Origin: Nitrospirota bacterium
Lineage (GTDB): Bacteria > Nitrospirota > Thermodesulfovibrionia > Thermodesulfovibrionales > JdFR-88
Reading direction: 5' to 3'
Length of the DNA: 5,555 nt
Assembly (NCBI GenBank): GCA_021825785.1
Contig: JAKAGP010000148.1
Span: forward strand, 1-5,555
A program made the position numbers and the translations under genes. The notes under the pieces are model-generated. The model searched no databases. It was not told the DNA's origin and was given only the letters and a program-made list of their open reading frames with translations. This document shows positions 1 to 5,341 of the stretch, in pieces; positions within the stretch are counted from its first letter, which is position 1; every line of letters begins with the position of its first letter.

Positions 1-477
1 CTTCTTTTTCCCATCCGTTTAGCATACGGATTTTCCTGTCCCCTTAAAAGCTCTTTTCCCTTTGTCTGGAGCCATTAATGCGCCGCCTAACGACCACTAA
101 TTTACCCACACGCTTTCACGAAGAGCCCTTCTTTTTTTTAGAGCCTCTTTTTTTGTTGGCGAGGTCCGGCAGGAGATTTTTTTATGAAATCAATCTCATA
201 AACTGTTTACTGGATAATTTCATGGCATGGCGGGTTATGATGGGGCGGGTGGGGCTTTTTCAAAAGCCGGCGCCCGAAAGGGATCTTTGAAAACGGAAGT
301 GTTTTGATTTTGTCCCGCGGTTGCCGGCAGGGAATCCGGGTGGGACTCGCAATTGACCGCCAAGGACCCAGGGTCCCAATGAACGCGTTTGAACAGTCCG
401 GAACAGGAAATCATTTGAAAACCGGCGGTTAAAGCTCTTGGTTTGAACAAAAAATGCAAAAAAGCCGCTTCACGGGT
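1..477. other. Intergenic region without a supported gene
   Basis: I see no convincing gene here. The open frames at 78-290 (plus) and 459-235 (minus) have no ribosome-binding site, no recognisable domain and low-complexity composition. The region holds small structures. An inverted repeat ATCCGT (13-18) / ACGGAT (26-31) is followed by TTTT and could be a weak terminator for a gene left of the window. T-tracts lie at 132-139, 148-154 and 177-183, the first two being parts of an imperfect tandem repeat that begins with AGAGCC. A perfect inverted repeat TTTATGA (181-187) / TCATAAA (196-202) has an 8-base spacer. A hairpin GGCTTTT (253-259) / AAAAGCC (262-268) is followed by CCC-GAAA-GGG (273-282). 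GGACCC-A-GGGTCC lies near 364-376. None of these matches a known RNA family to my eye. Confidence 0.6.
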
Positions 478-1386
478 CTACAGGTCCTCGAAGTGGGAGA
501 GCCTTTTAAACTCCCGGAAGCGTTTTTCTATCTCCCGGTAATCGAGGGCCGAGATGCCGCCCAGGCTGAAATCCTCCACCGCGAATGACGCCATGACGCT
601 TCCCATGACGAGGGCCTTTCTGAGGTTGCCGTCCTTCCAGTCCATGATGCTTGCGATGTAACCCATGAAGCCGCCCGCGAAGGTGTCGCCCGCCCCGGTT
701 GGGTCGAAGACGGACTCCAGTGGATAGGCCGGTGCGGAAAAGGTGTTTGCCCCGTTGAACATGAGCACGCCGTATTCGCCCCTTTTGACGATTAGCGTCC
801 TGGGCCCCATGCCGATTATCTTCCTTGCGGCCTTGACGAGGTTCGGCTCGCCGGCCAGCTCCCTTGTTTCCGCGTCGTTTATGGTGAGTATGTCCACCAG
901 TTTCAGGGTCTCCACAAGCTCGTCGCGCTTGCTTTCTATCCAGAAATTCATGGTGTCGGCCGCCACGAGTTTCGGGGCCTTCACCTGGGAGAGGATGTTT
1001 CTCTGGAGCACGGGGTCTATGTTTGCCAGGAACACGACTTCGGCGTCCCTGTACTCCTGCGGGATTTCCGGGCGAAAGGTCTCGAAGACGCCAAGCTCCG
1101 TCTTCATCGTGTGGGCCTTGTTGAGGTCGTAGTCGTAAAAACCCTCCCAACGGAAGGTCCTGCCGGGCACGCGGCCGAGCCCCTTTAAATCCACCCGCCT
1201 GGTCTTGAGGAAATTCACATGCTTTTCGGGGAAATCCTCGCCGACCACGGCGACGACCTTCACGTCGGTAAAATAGCTTGCCGAGGTTGAAAAATAGGTG
1301 GCAGAGCCGCCAAGGGCCTCCTCCACCCGGCCGAAAGGGGTTTTGACCGTATCCAGGGCAACCGAGCCCACAACCAGTATAGACAT
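478..1386 (-). CDS. PfkB-family carbohydrate (or nucleoside) kinase
   Basis: The predicted 302-residue cytoplasmic protein belongs to the ribokinase/PfkB superfamily, whose members transfer the ATP gamma-phosphate to a sugar or nucleoside hydroxyl. The N-terminal strand ILVVGSVALD (3-12) and the Gly-Gly of the substrate lid region (GGSAT, 26-30) are present. NDAE (170-173) and the VKRGEYG loop (200-206) follow. The C-terminal signature DPTGAGDTF (228-236) contains the anion hole GAGD and the catalytic base Asp234. The length is normal for the family and nothing looks broken. The ATG abuts the fur stop codon with no intervening base, and a good Shine-Dalgarno site (AGAGG, 6 bases upstream) lies in the last codons of fur, so the two are probably co-transcribed and translationally coupled. 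Superfamily membership is secure. The substrate cannot be read from the sequence, and ribose, fructose-phosphate, adenosine and other substrates are all possible. Confidence 0.93.
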   Translation of the reverse strand: MSILVVGSVALDTVKTPFGRVEEALGGSATYFSTSASYFTDVKVVAVVGEDFPEKHVNFLKTRRVDLKGLGRVPGRTFRWEGFYDYDLNKAHTMKTELGVFETFRPEIPQEYRDAEVVFLANIDPVLQRNILSQVKAPKLVAADTMNFWIESKRDELVETLKLVDILTINDAETRELAGEPNLVKAARKIIGMGPRTLIVKRGEYGVLMFNGANTFSAPAYPLESVFDPTGAGDTFAGGFMGYIASIMDWKDGNLRKALVMGSVMASFAVEDFSLGGISALDYREIEKRFREFKRLSHFEDL

Positions 1387-1848
1387 CTATTTCCTCTCTT
1401 TCTTTTTGCAGGAGGGGCAGAGGCCAAACAGGTCCATCTCATGGGCCGTCAGCGTGTAGCCGTGTTTCCTGGCGAGTTTTTCCTGCAGGGTCTCTATCTC
1501 CTCGTCGACCACCTCTATCGCCTTTCCGCAGCGCAGGCAGATAAGGTGGTCGTGGTGGGCGTGCCCGTATTTGTGCTCATATCTTGAAAGTCCGTCGCCG
1601 AGGTCCACCTTCCGGGCCAAATCGGCCTCCTTCATGAGCCTGAGCATCCTGTAAACGGTGGCCCTGCCCACCGTTGCATCCTTTGCCTTGACAAGGTCAT
1701 AGAGCTCTTCGGGACTCAGGTGGCCCTCTTTTTTCAGGAAGATATCGAGGATGAGGGCCCGCTGGCGGGTCATCCTGAAACCGCGCTGGGCTATGTGCTC
1801 CTCGAAAATCCGCCTCTCGTTATTGTTCACGTCCGCTGCCGCTTTCAT
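1387..1848 (-). CDS. fur: Fur-family ferric uptake regulator
   Basis: The 153-residue protein is a metal-dependent repressor of the Fur family and is predicted to bind DNA as a dimer with Fe(II) as corepressor. The N-terminal winged-helix domain has the recognition-helix segment GRATVYRMLRLM (61-72). The hinge and metal region contain SRYEHKYGHAHHDHLICLRCGK (88-109). His98, His99 and His101 are candidate regulatory metal ligands. Two CxxC pairs, Cys104/Cys107 and Cys144/Cys147, would hold structural zinc. The HHDHLICLxCG block and the length favour Fur proper over PerR or Zur, although residue patterns alone do not prove which metal is sensed. The start ATG has no Shine-Dalgarno site but lies 13 bases below a strong promoter-like sequence. 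The gene heads a transcription unit with the abutting kinase gene. I see no clear Fur box in its own promoter. Confidence 0.93.
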   Translation of the reverse strand: MKAAADVNNNERRIFEEHIAQRGFRMTRQRALILDIFLKKEGHLSPEELYDLVKAKDATVGRATVYRMLRLMKEADLARKVDLGDGLSRYEHKYGHAHHDHLICLRCGKAIEVVDEEIETLQEKLARKHGYTLTAHEMDLFGLCPSCKKKERK

Positions 1849-1861
1849 TGTAACAAAGGGA

Positions 1862-1891
1862 ATTTTAAAAGACCGGGTTTGTCCCTGTCAA
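1862..1891 (-). promoter_or_regulatory. Sigma-70-type promoter of fur-pfkB
   Basis: Read on the minus strand, a consensus -35 hexamer TTGACA (1891-1886) is followed after 18 bases by TAAAAT (1867-1862), which matches TATAAT at five of six positions. The fur ATG begins 13 bases after the -10 element, so a start about 7 bases downstream would give a leader of about 6 bases. This is seen in sequence only; transcription is inferred. Confidence 0.7.
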
Positions 1892-1942
1892 TTGAAAGAA
1901 GACGAATTTCCCGCTGCCTGGCCCGCCACGTTTTTATGTGAA

Positions 1943-1978
1943 ACCCTCTCCCTGGCAGGCAGAGGGTTGGGAGAGGGT
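1943..1978. repeat. GC-rich hairpin, possible dispersed repeat or terminator
   Basis: Perfect 10-bp arms ACCCTCTCCC (1943-1952) and GGGAGAGGGT (1969-1978) flank a 16-base loop. The hairpin lies just downstream of the membrane-protein stop (1990) and upstream of the fur promoter, so it may end transcription of the CDF operon. On the minus strand the 3' arm is followed only by TTTCACATAAAAA, not a continuous U-run, so it is a poor classical terminator. Similar CCCTCTCCC / GGGAGAGGG stem-loops are scattered between genes of many proteobacteria, hence the repeat call. Confidence 0.5.
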
Positions 1979-1989
1979 GGCGGACGTTG

Positions 1990-2457
1990 TCAGAAATGCT
2001 CGGCATGGCCCTGCCAGACCCCGGCAAGCACGGCCAGCATGCTCAGTCCGAGCACGAACCAGTGGAAGATGCCCAGGCCCGTAAAAACCTTCTTTACGTC
2101 GAACTTCTCCGGTTTTCCGAAGATTTTTTTAAAGGCTTTCTTTTCAAAAATAAGGACAAGCAGGTAGAAAGTCCAGGCTATGAGCATGATAGTGATGCCT
2201 ATTCCCCTGGCGGTAAACAGGAGGCCCTGCAGCCCCTCCAGGTAGAGCGCCAGAAACCCGGTAATGCCGGAGATTGCCACATAGAGCTTCGCATGCCTGG
2301 CGAAGCGGTGCTCGACCCCCTGAAAGAGCATGACCGCGTCGAAAGAATCCGACATCCTGCCTATGAGGGGGAAGATGATAATCGTGACGAATGCCACGCC
2401 CCCTATCCACAGCACGATGGTTGCGACGTGCAGCGCGATGAGCAGCGGTATCAACAC
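1990..2457 (-). CDS. Four-helix membrane protein, CopD-like, function unknown
   Basis: The 155-residue integral membrane protein has four predicted helices at about residues 3-31, 57-75, 85-104 and 128-149. The first helix carries the pattern LHVATIVLWIGGV (9-21), which is typical of small CopD-like and related uncharacterised inner-membrane families. His10, His50 (in VEHRF), His55 and His132 lie in or near helices and could bind heme or a metal, but that is a guess. There is no cleavable signal. The start is GTG at 2457, supported by a strong Shine-Dalgarno site GGGAGG six bases upstream. The gene lies 37 bases after the CDF transporter stop in the same direction, so the two are probably one operon and the protein may take part in metal homeostasis. 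CopD proper is larger and imports copper to the periplasm; I do not claim that activity here. Confidence 0.75.
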   Translation of the reverse strand: MLIPLLIALHVATIVLWIGGVAFVTIIIFPLIGRMSDSFDAVMLFQGVEHRFARHAKLYVAISGITGFLALYLEGLQGLLFTARGIGITIMLIAWTFYLLVLIFEKKAFKKIFGKPEKFDVKKVFTGLGIFHWFVLGLSMLAVLAGVWQGHAEHF

Positions 2458-2461
2458 CTTG

Positions 2462-2470
2462 CACCTCCCC
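2462..2470 (-). promoter_or_regulatory. Ribosome-binding site that fixes a GTG start
   Basis: On the minus strand GGGGAGGTG (2470-2462) lies just before the GTG at 2457, with GGGAGG six bases away. It selects this GTG for the membrane protein over any internal start and shows that internal operon genes in this genome use Shine-Dalgarno initiation. Confidence 0.7.
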
Positions 2471-2494
2471 GTATGGAATTTTGGGAATTCAACT

Positions 2495-3397
2495 TCATGC
2501 CTCCTCCTTCATCTCGCAGTATATCCCCTTGTCCTCGCATTCCATGCACTGGAATTCAAGGGTCGCGTGGTTTATGCCCATGCCTGCGAGCATCTCCTTC
2601 AATTTATCGCTTAATGGCTGCACGTGGCTCAGCTTTTCGTCCTTCACCCAGATGTGCGCCGTAAACATGACGTGGCCTTTCGTGAGGGCCCAGAGATGCA
2701 CGTCGTGCACGCCCATGACGCCGGGGAAGGAGCATATATTTTTTGCCACGGCCTCCACGCTGATGCCCCTTGGCGTAAGCTCCAGGAATACATGGGTCGC
2801 CTCGGCCACCACCCTCAGGCCGCCCACCAGCGTTATGAGGGCGATTGCCAGGCTCGCGACCGCGTCCGCGTGCGTCCAGCCGGTAAGGATTATGACGGCG
2901 GCCGAAACGAGCACGCCGAAGGAGGCGAGGGCGTCGCCTATCACGTGAAGCCAGGCGCTTTTGATATTGAGGTCCTTGTGCCCGTGCCTGAGTATCAGCA
3001 TCATGGCGGCGTTGGCCGCGAACCCAAGCGCGCCCACGGCCATCATGAGCCGGGTGTCGATAGCGGGGGGCGCGGACAGGCGTTTGACGGCCTCCGCGGA
3101 TATCACGAACGCTATGATGAAGAGGCCGGCCCCGTTTATGACCGCGGCAAGCAGGCCGACCCGCTGGTATCCGAAGGTGGCCCTGCGGTCCGGGGACCAT
3201 CTGCTTATGCGTGCCGCAATAAGGCTCAGGCCAAGGGAGAAGAAATCCGTAAACATGTGGCCGGCGTCGCTTAGCAGGGCCAGGCTGTTTGCGAGGTACC
3301 CTCCGGCCGCCTCTCCGAGCATCACGGCAAGCGTGATTGCCAGGCTCAGCGCAAGCCGCTTTTCGGTGCTCTTATGGACATGCCCGTTTTCCGGCAT
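2495..3397 (-). CDS. Cation diffusion facilitator (CzcD/ZitB-type zinc efflux)
   Basis: The 300-residue inner-membrane antiporter belongs to the CDF family, which exports divalent metals, typically Zn(II), Cd(II) or Co(II), in exchange for protons. Six helices are predicted at about 14-35, 38-61, 80-101, 115-136, 147-172 and 177-197, followed by a cytoplasmic ferredoxin-like domain (about 205-300). The transport site is visible as HMFTD (His47, Asp51) in helix 2 and HVIGD (His151, Asp155) in helix 5. This His-Asp/His-Asp set is typical of zinc and cadmium transporters of the CzcD/ZitB group rather than iron or manganese members. The C-terminal domain has HDVHLW (231-236), and its tail has Cys284, Cys287 and Cys294, which may form a further metal site. 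The N-terminus has a short HVH motif. The gene is complete, lacks a Shine-Dalgarno site and is divergent from the solute-binding-type gene. Confidence 0.93.
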   Translation of the reverse strand: MPENGHVHKSTEKRLALSLAITLAVMLGEAAGGYLANSLALLSDAGHMFTDFFSLGLSLIAARISRWSPDRRATFGYQRVGLLAAVINGAGLFIIAFVISAEAVKRLSAPPAIDTRLMMAVGALGFAANAAMMLILRHGHKDLNIKSAWLHVIGDALASFGVLVSAAVIILTGWTHADAVASLAIALITLVGGLRVVAEATHVFLELTPRGISVEAVAKNICSFPGVMGVHDVHLWALTKGHVMFTAHIWVKDEKLSHVQPLSDKLKEMLAGMGINHATLEFQCMECEDKGIYCEMKEEA

Positions 3398-3403
3398 CTA
3401 CTT

Positions 3404-3412
3404 ATTATCGCA
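3404..3412 (-). promoter_or_regulatory. Extended -10 promoter element of the CDF gene
   Basis: On the minus strand the sequence reads TGCGATAAT (3412-3404), an extended -10 (TG, one base, then GATAAT, five of six to consensus). No good -35 is present. Only six bases separate it from the ATG at 3397, which places the expected transcription start at or very near the start codon and fits a leaderless mRNA. Confidence 0.45.
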
Positions 3413-3439
3413 TATAAGCGCAAATGCCACTAATTTCAG

Positions 3440-3485
3440 GAAGACGGGTTTTTCTCCGCTGTCAGGCGCAGCGCCGCTTGTCTTC
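3440..3485. repeat. Nested inverted repeats between divergent promoters
   Basis: Outer arms GAAGAC (3440-3445) and GTCTTC (3480-3485) enclose a perfect inner palindrome GGCGC-A-GCGCC (3465-3475). Just to the right, the motif ACGCG occurs twice (3489-3493 and 3498-3502). The block lies between the CDF and solute-binding-type promoters and could be an operator or a structural spacer. No regulator family is recognised. Confidence 0.4.
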
Positions 3486-3505
3486 GAAACGCGAAAAACG
3501 CGATG

Positions 3506-3514
3506 TGATAAAAT
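3506..3514 (+). promoter_or_regulatory. Extended -10 promoter element of the solute-binding-type gene
   Basis: TGATAAAAT (3506-3514) is an extended -10: TG, one base, then TAAAAT (five of six to consensus). A weak -35 candidate TCGAAA (3484-3489) lies 19 bases upstream. The first possible ATG (3522) is only seven bases downstream, so the mRNA would begin at about that codon. A second ATG (3534) has AAGGA four bases before it. Confidence 0.45.
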
Positions 3515-3521
3515 AGCGCTG

Positions 3522-4529
3522 ATGAAGGACCGGATGCCGGCCATAACCGGAACACCCGTCATAGACGGGCCGAAAATTCTGGACTGGCCTTCCGATTGGG
3601 GCGAGCTGGGTCCTTCGCTCGGCGAGCCCACCGCCAATCTTGTCAACGACCTGCATGCCGGCATCAGCCAATGCGAAATGGTTCTCACCACCTCGGGCAA
3701 CTACCACATGGCGCTGCGCGAGCTCTGGGACCTTTATTTAAAGAGCTTTCCGCCGCATGACCCCCTTCGAAACTGGCTCTATACGACCAGCCCGCCGGTT
3801 GCGAAACCCCAGATCGAAAACGGTCTTGTCCGGTTCGGGAATTTTGTGGCCTTTTGCCGTCCCCAGGTGGCCGTCGGCCCAATGGAAATCATCGATTCCC
3901 TTGCCGCCGCCGGGTTTGCCGCAGGCGGCGCCCTGCCGGTCTGCGAAAGCAGGGGCAACGTGATCCTGGTCCGGAAGGGAAACCCGAAGGACATCTTCAC
4001 GGTCTGGGACCTGGGCCGCGGCGGCGTCCGGCTGATAACGCCCAATCCCGCTTCGGAGGCGGGTTCGTTCAGGCTCTACGCAAGCTCCGTTTACTACATC
4101 GCCGGACATGACGTGGCCCCGCCGCCCGGTATGACGGCCGGGGGCCTTTTCGATCTCATCTTCAACGGTGCGGCAGGCGGGCGGGAAAACAAGTGGCTTT
4201 GCGGAAGGCGCATCCATCATCGGGAGATACCGTGGTCGGTAGCCTATGGGAAGGCCGACGCCGCCATTATTTTTTATCACCTGGCAAGGCAGGCGAAGGC
4301 CGTTTTCCCGGACCTCTTCGATATCGTTGCCCTGGGCGGAACGCCGGAGGAACCCGAACCCATTCCAGGCAACCGCACGGAAACCCTTTACGCGGTCAGG
4401 ATAAAGGGCGAGTGGTCCAGGCGGCAGCAGGACGCGACGGAGAAACTTATGGAGTTGTTTCAGTCCCGGCAGTTCACCGATATCTTAAAGCGGCACGGCC
4501 TGGCCCGCCCGGAAGGCTTTCATACCTAG
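3522..4529 (+). CDS. Solute-binding-type protein without signal peptide
   Basis: The 335-residue protein looks like the type II periplasmic-binding fold of the molybdate/tungstate or phosphate-like kind. TTSGNYHMALRELWDLY (56-72) resembles the ligand-loop start of the first lobe. PQIENGLVRFGNFVAFCRP (96-114), NVILVRKGNP (146-155) with VWDLGRGGVRL (161-171), and ADAAIIFYHLA (245-255) resemble the ModA-type pattern of lobe crossings and the anion-binding region. The N-terminus is not hydrophobic: there is no Sec, Tat or lipoprotein signal, and the frame upstream of 3522 is not hydrophobic either, so the protein appears cytoplasmic unless exported unconventionally. Met1 (3522) is chosen because the promoter permits it. 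Met5 (3534), with AAGGA four bases upstream, would give 331 residues. No transporter genes adjoin. The fold assignment is moderate; the ligand is unknown and may be an oxyanion or a small organic acid. Confidence 0.7.
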   Translation: MKDRMPAITGTPVIDGPKILDWPSDWGELGPSLGEPTANLVNDLHAGISQCEMVLTTSGNYHMALRELWDLYLKSFPPHDPLRNWLYTTSPPVAKPQIENGLVRFGNFVAFCRPQVAVGPMEIIDSLAAAGFAAGGALPVCESRGNVILVRKGNPKDIFTVWDLGRGGVRLITPNPASEAGSFRLYASSVYYIAGHDVAPPPGMTAGGLFDLIFNGAAGGRENKWLCGRRIHHREIPWSVAYGKADAAIIFYHLARQAKAVFPDLFDIVALGGTPEEPEPIPGNRTETLYAVRIKGEWSRRQQDATEKLMELFQSRQFTDILKRHGLARPEGFHT

Positions 4530-4822
4530 AACCGAAGATATCTTTTTTCCTGCCTATGCCCGATATCTGCCCGGCCTTTCTTTCGGGCAGCGCGGTTCCG
4601 GGCGTATACAGACGCTTTCGCTGGGGATTTAGGGTGTCCTCCAGGGCGAATGGCGAAAATTGGCAGGATGCGGCGCGGCATAATCCGTCCGCCTGCTGCC
4701 TCACTCAAGGACCGGGCGGATATCCTCCAACTACTCTAGCCTACGCCGGTTTTGAGGGTTTCCCAGGACCTCATGCGCTTGCGGCGAGCGGGCGGCCCGG
4801 GATGCCCAAGACGGAAGAAGGT
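4530..4822. other. Intergenic region between convergent genes
   Basis: The solute-binding-type gene and the selenoprotein gene converge here. I see no supported gene; open frames crossing it lack ribosome-binding sites and recognisable domains. Structures present are a perfect hairpin CTGCCCG (4567-4573) / CGGGCAG (4584-4590) with a 10-base loop and no T-run, so a weak terminator candidate at best, and a smaller pair TCCGCC (4688-4693) / GGCGGA (4715-4720). GATATC occurs three times (4536-4541, 4562-4567 and 4719-4724). Confidence 0.5.
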
Positions 4823-5125
4823 TCAAGCCATTCTGATATGGTCCCGCAGGACTTCAACCGGGGGGACGTTTGAGAGCCGGCCGGCCCAATCGGTAAACAT
4901 CCTTCAGGAGAAGCCCGTGATATCGGGGGAGGGTTGCACCTCGCTGCCGTTTATGAAGACGGAAGGCGAGCCGTGAAGCCCGAGCCTCGCGGCTTCCGCC
5001 GCGTCTGTCCTTCTCATGTTTACCTCGGCGCTCCGTCCTTCAAGCTCAAGGGCCTGCCGGATGTTGTCCCTCAGGGCCCCTTCCGAGCCGCAGGTCTCCG
5101 AGATGTAGCAGTCTATCCTGAGCAC
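4823..5125 (-). CDS. Thioredoxin-fold selenoprotein with in-frame UGA (Sec74)
   Basis: Read through one in-frame TGA (4906-4904), this gene encodes 100 residues and ends at TGA 4825-4823. The first 73 residues hold a thioredoxin-like core: Cys6, Cys12 in SETCGSE (9-15), and the cis-proline strand GSPSVFING (52-60). In related small proteins, often labelled thioredoxin family or alkylmercury-lyase-like, I recall a conserved C-terminal Cys-Arg pair before an aromatic residue, then a VPP-type motif and a final helix. Here the codon at that Cys is TGA: GFSURMF (71-77), followed by NVPPVEVLRDHI (86-97). The family pattern thus continues after the TGA in the same frame. A SECIS-type hairpin starts one base after it. 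The start is GTG with no properly spaced Shine-Dalgarno site, just below a promoter. Function is probably redox or thiol/metal chemistry using Cys12 and Sec74; the substrate is unknown. The alternative is a 73-residue truncated protein. Confidence 0.8.
4864..4906 (-). promoter_or_regulatory. UGA codon plus bacterial SECIS-type hairpin
   Basis: In the mRNA, UGA (4906-4904) is followed by one A and then a stem of GGAUGUUU (4902-4895) paired with AAACGUCC (4871-4864): eight pairs, one of them U-G. Inside lies a second stem, GGGCC (4887-4883) with GGCUC (4878-4874), five pairs including one G-U, closed by the loop GGCC (4882-4879). The loop starts 22 bases after the UGA and has G in its first two positions. 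As I recall the bacterial SECIS model (apical loop about 16-37 bases after UGA, G at the loop start), it fits. It should recruit SelB with Sec-tRNA. Confidence 0.7.
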
Positions 5126-5131
5126 CCTTAA

Positions 5132-5161
5132 AAATTACCAGGGCATGCCTTGCGATGTCAA
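5132..5161 (-). promoter_or_regulatory. Promoter of the selenoprotein gene
   Basis: On the minus strand a consensus -35 TTGACA (5161-5156) is followed after 18 bases by TAATTT (5137-5132), a weak -10 preceded by TGG, an extended -10 feature. The GTG start follows six bases later, so the transcript would start at or next to the start codon. AAGG directly touches the GTG and is too close to serve as a Shine-Dalgarno site. Confidence 0.55.
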
Positions 5162-5276
5162 ATACATCTTCTTCCAGGGCGTCCTTTTGCCTGGCCTCCG
5201 GATAAATATAATTGAAGATTTCCCGCGGCAGAGACCGCGCGAAATACGGCCGCTATCCACTTAATTTGGAGAAAAT

Positions 5277-5300
5277 GGCTGTTTTGTAAAAAAAACAGTC
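5277..5300. promoter_or_regulatory. Palindrome upstream of the right-end promoter
   Basis: GGCTGTTTT (5277-5285) and AAAACAGTC (5292-5300) form nine pairs, one of them G-T, around a six-base centre. The palindrome overlaps the -35 region of the plus-strand promoter, so an operator is plausible. On neither strand does a T-run follow the 3' arm in terminator fashion. Confidence 0.5.
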
Positions 5301-5314
5301 CAATAGGATATAAT
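5284..5314 (+). promoter_or_regulatory. Plus-strand promoter with consensus -10
   Basis: TATAAT (5309-5314) is a perfect -10. TTGTAA (5284-5289) is a four-of-six -35 with a 19-base spacer, somewhat long. The expected start is about 5321. A Shine-Dalgarno AAGGA (5332-5336) and an ATG (5342) follow at proper spacing, so this promoter would drive the gene fragment at 5342. Confidence 0.55.
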
Positions 5315-5330
5315 TGATATATCGATTATA
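5309..5330. promoter_or_regulatory. 22-bp near-perfect palindrome over -10 and start site
   Basis: Arms TATAAT (5309-5314) and ATTATA (5325-5330) enclose a centre that is also symmetric (GATATATC, 5316-5323). Ten of the eleven position pairs match and the exception is a T/G pair. It covers the -10 hexamer and the expected transcription start, a classical repressor site. The AT-rich symmetry is loosely like sites of Fur-family or ArsR-type repressors, but I cannot assign a regulator. Confidence 0.55.
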
Positions 5331-5341
5331 GAAGGACGGCG

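Noticed and set aside
78..290. 70-codon plus-strand open frame.
   Set aside because: It has no ribosome-binding site, low-complexity Phe-rich content from the T-tracts and no family resemblance.
440..477. U-rich stretch after the kinase stop on the minus strand, with two T6 runs, as a terminator.
   Set aside because: The only stem before the first T-run is about three base pairs (AAG-CGG-CTT), too weak to support a call.
1847..1855. TGTTACAAT as an extended -10 for fur.
   Set aside because: It overlaps the fur ATG and lies 33 bases from the consensus -35; TAAAAT at 1867-1862 has the correct 18-base spacing.
2961..3521. Upstream in-frame extension of the solute-binding-type gene on the plus strand.
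   Set aside because: It is the complementary shadow of the CDF gene, and promoter-like sequence lies at 3506-3514; the extension has no signal-peptide character.
4820..4835. GGTTCAAGCC as a tRNA T-arm.
   Set aside because: There is no matching T-stem, acceptor stem or anticodon arm around it, and it overlaps the end of the selenoprotein gene.
4193..4873. 226-codon plus-strand open frame across the end of the solute-binding-type gene and the spacer.
   Set aside because: It overlaps a better-supported gene in another frame, then crosses the selenoprotein tail antisense, with no domain or ribosome-binding site.
5126..5263. A minus-strand open frame without a start codon, reading through a segment such as ALEEDVFDIARHALVIF and overlapping the selenoprotein start.
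   Set aside because: It opens after a TAG and I find no usable start codon near it. Third codon positions are not GC-rich as in the neighbouring genes, and it runs on as a shadow of the selenoprotein frame. A gene remnant cannot be excluded.
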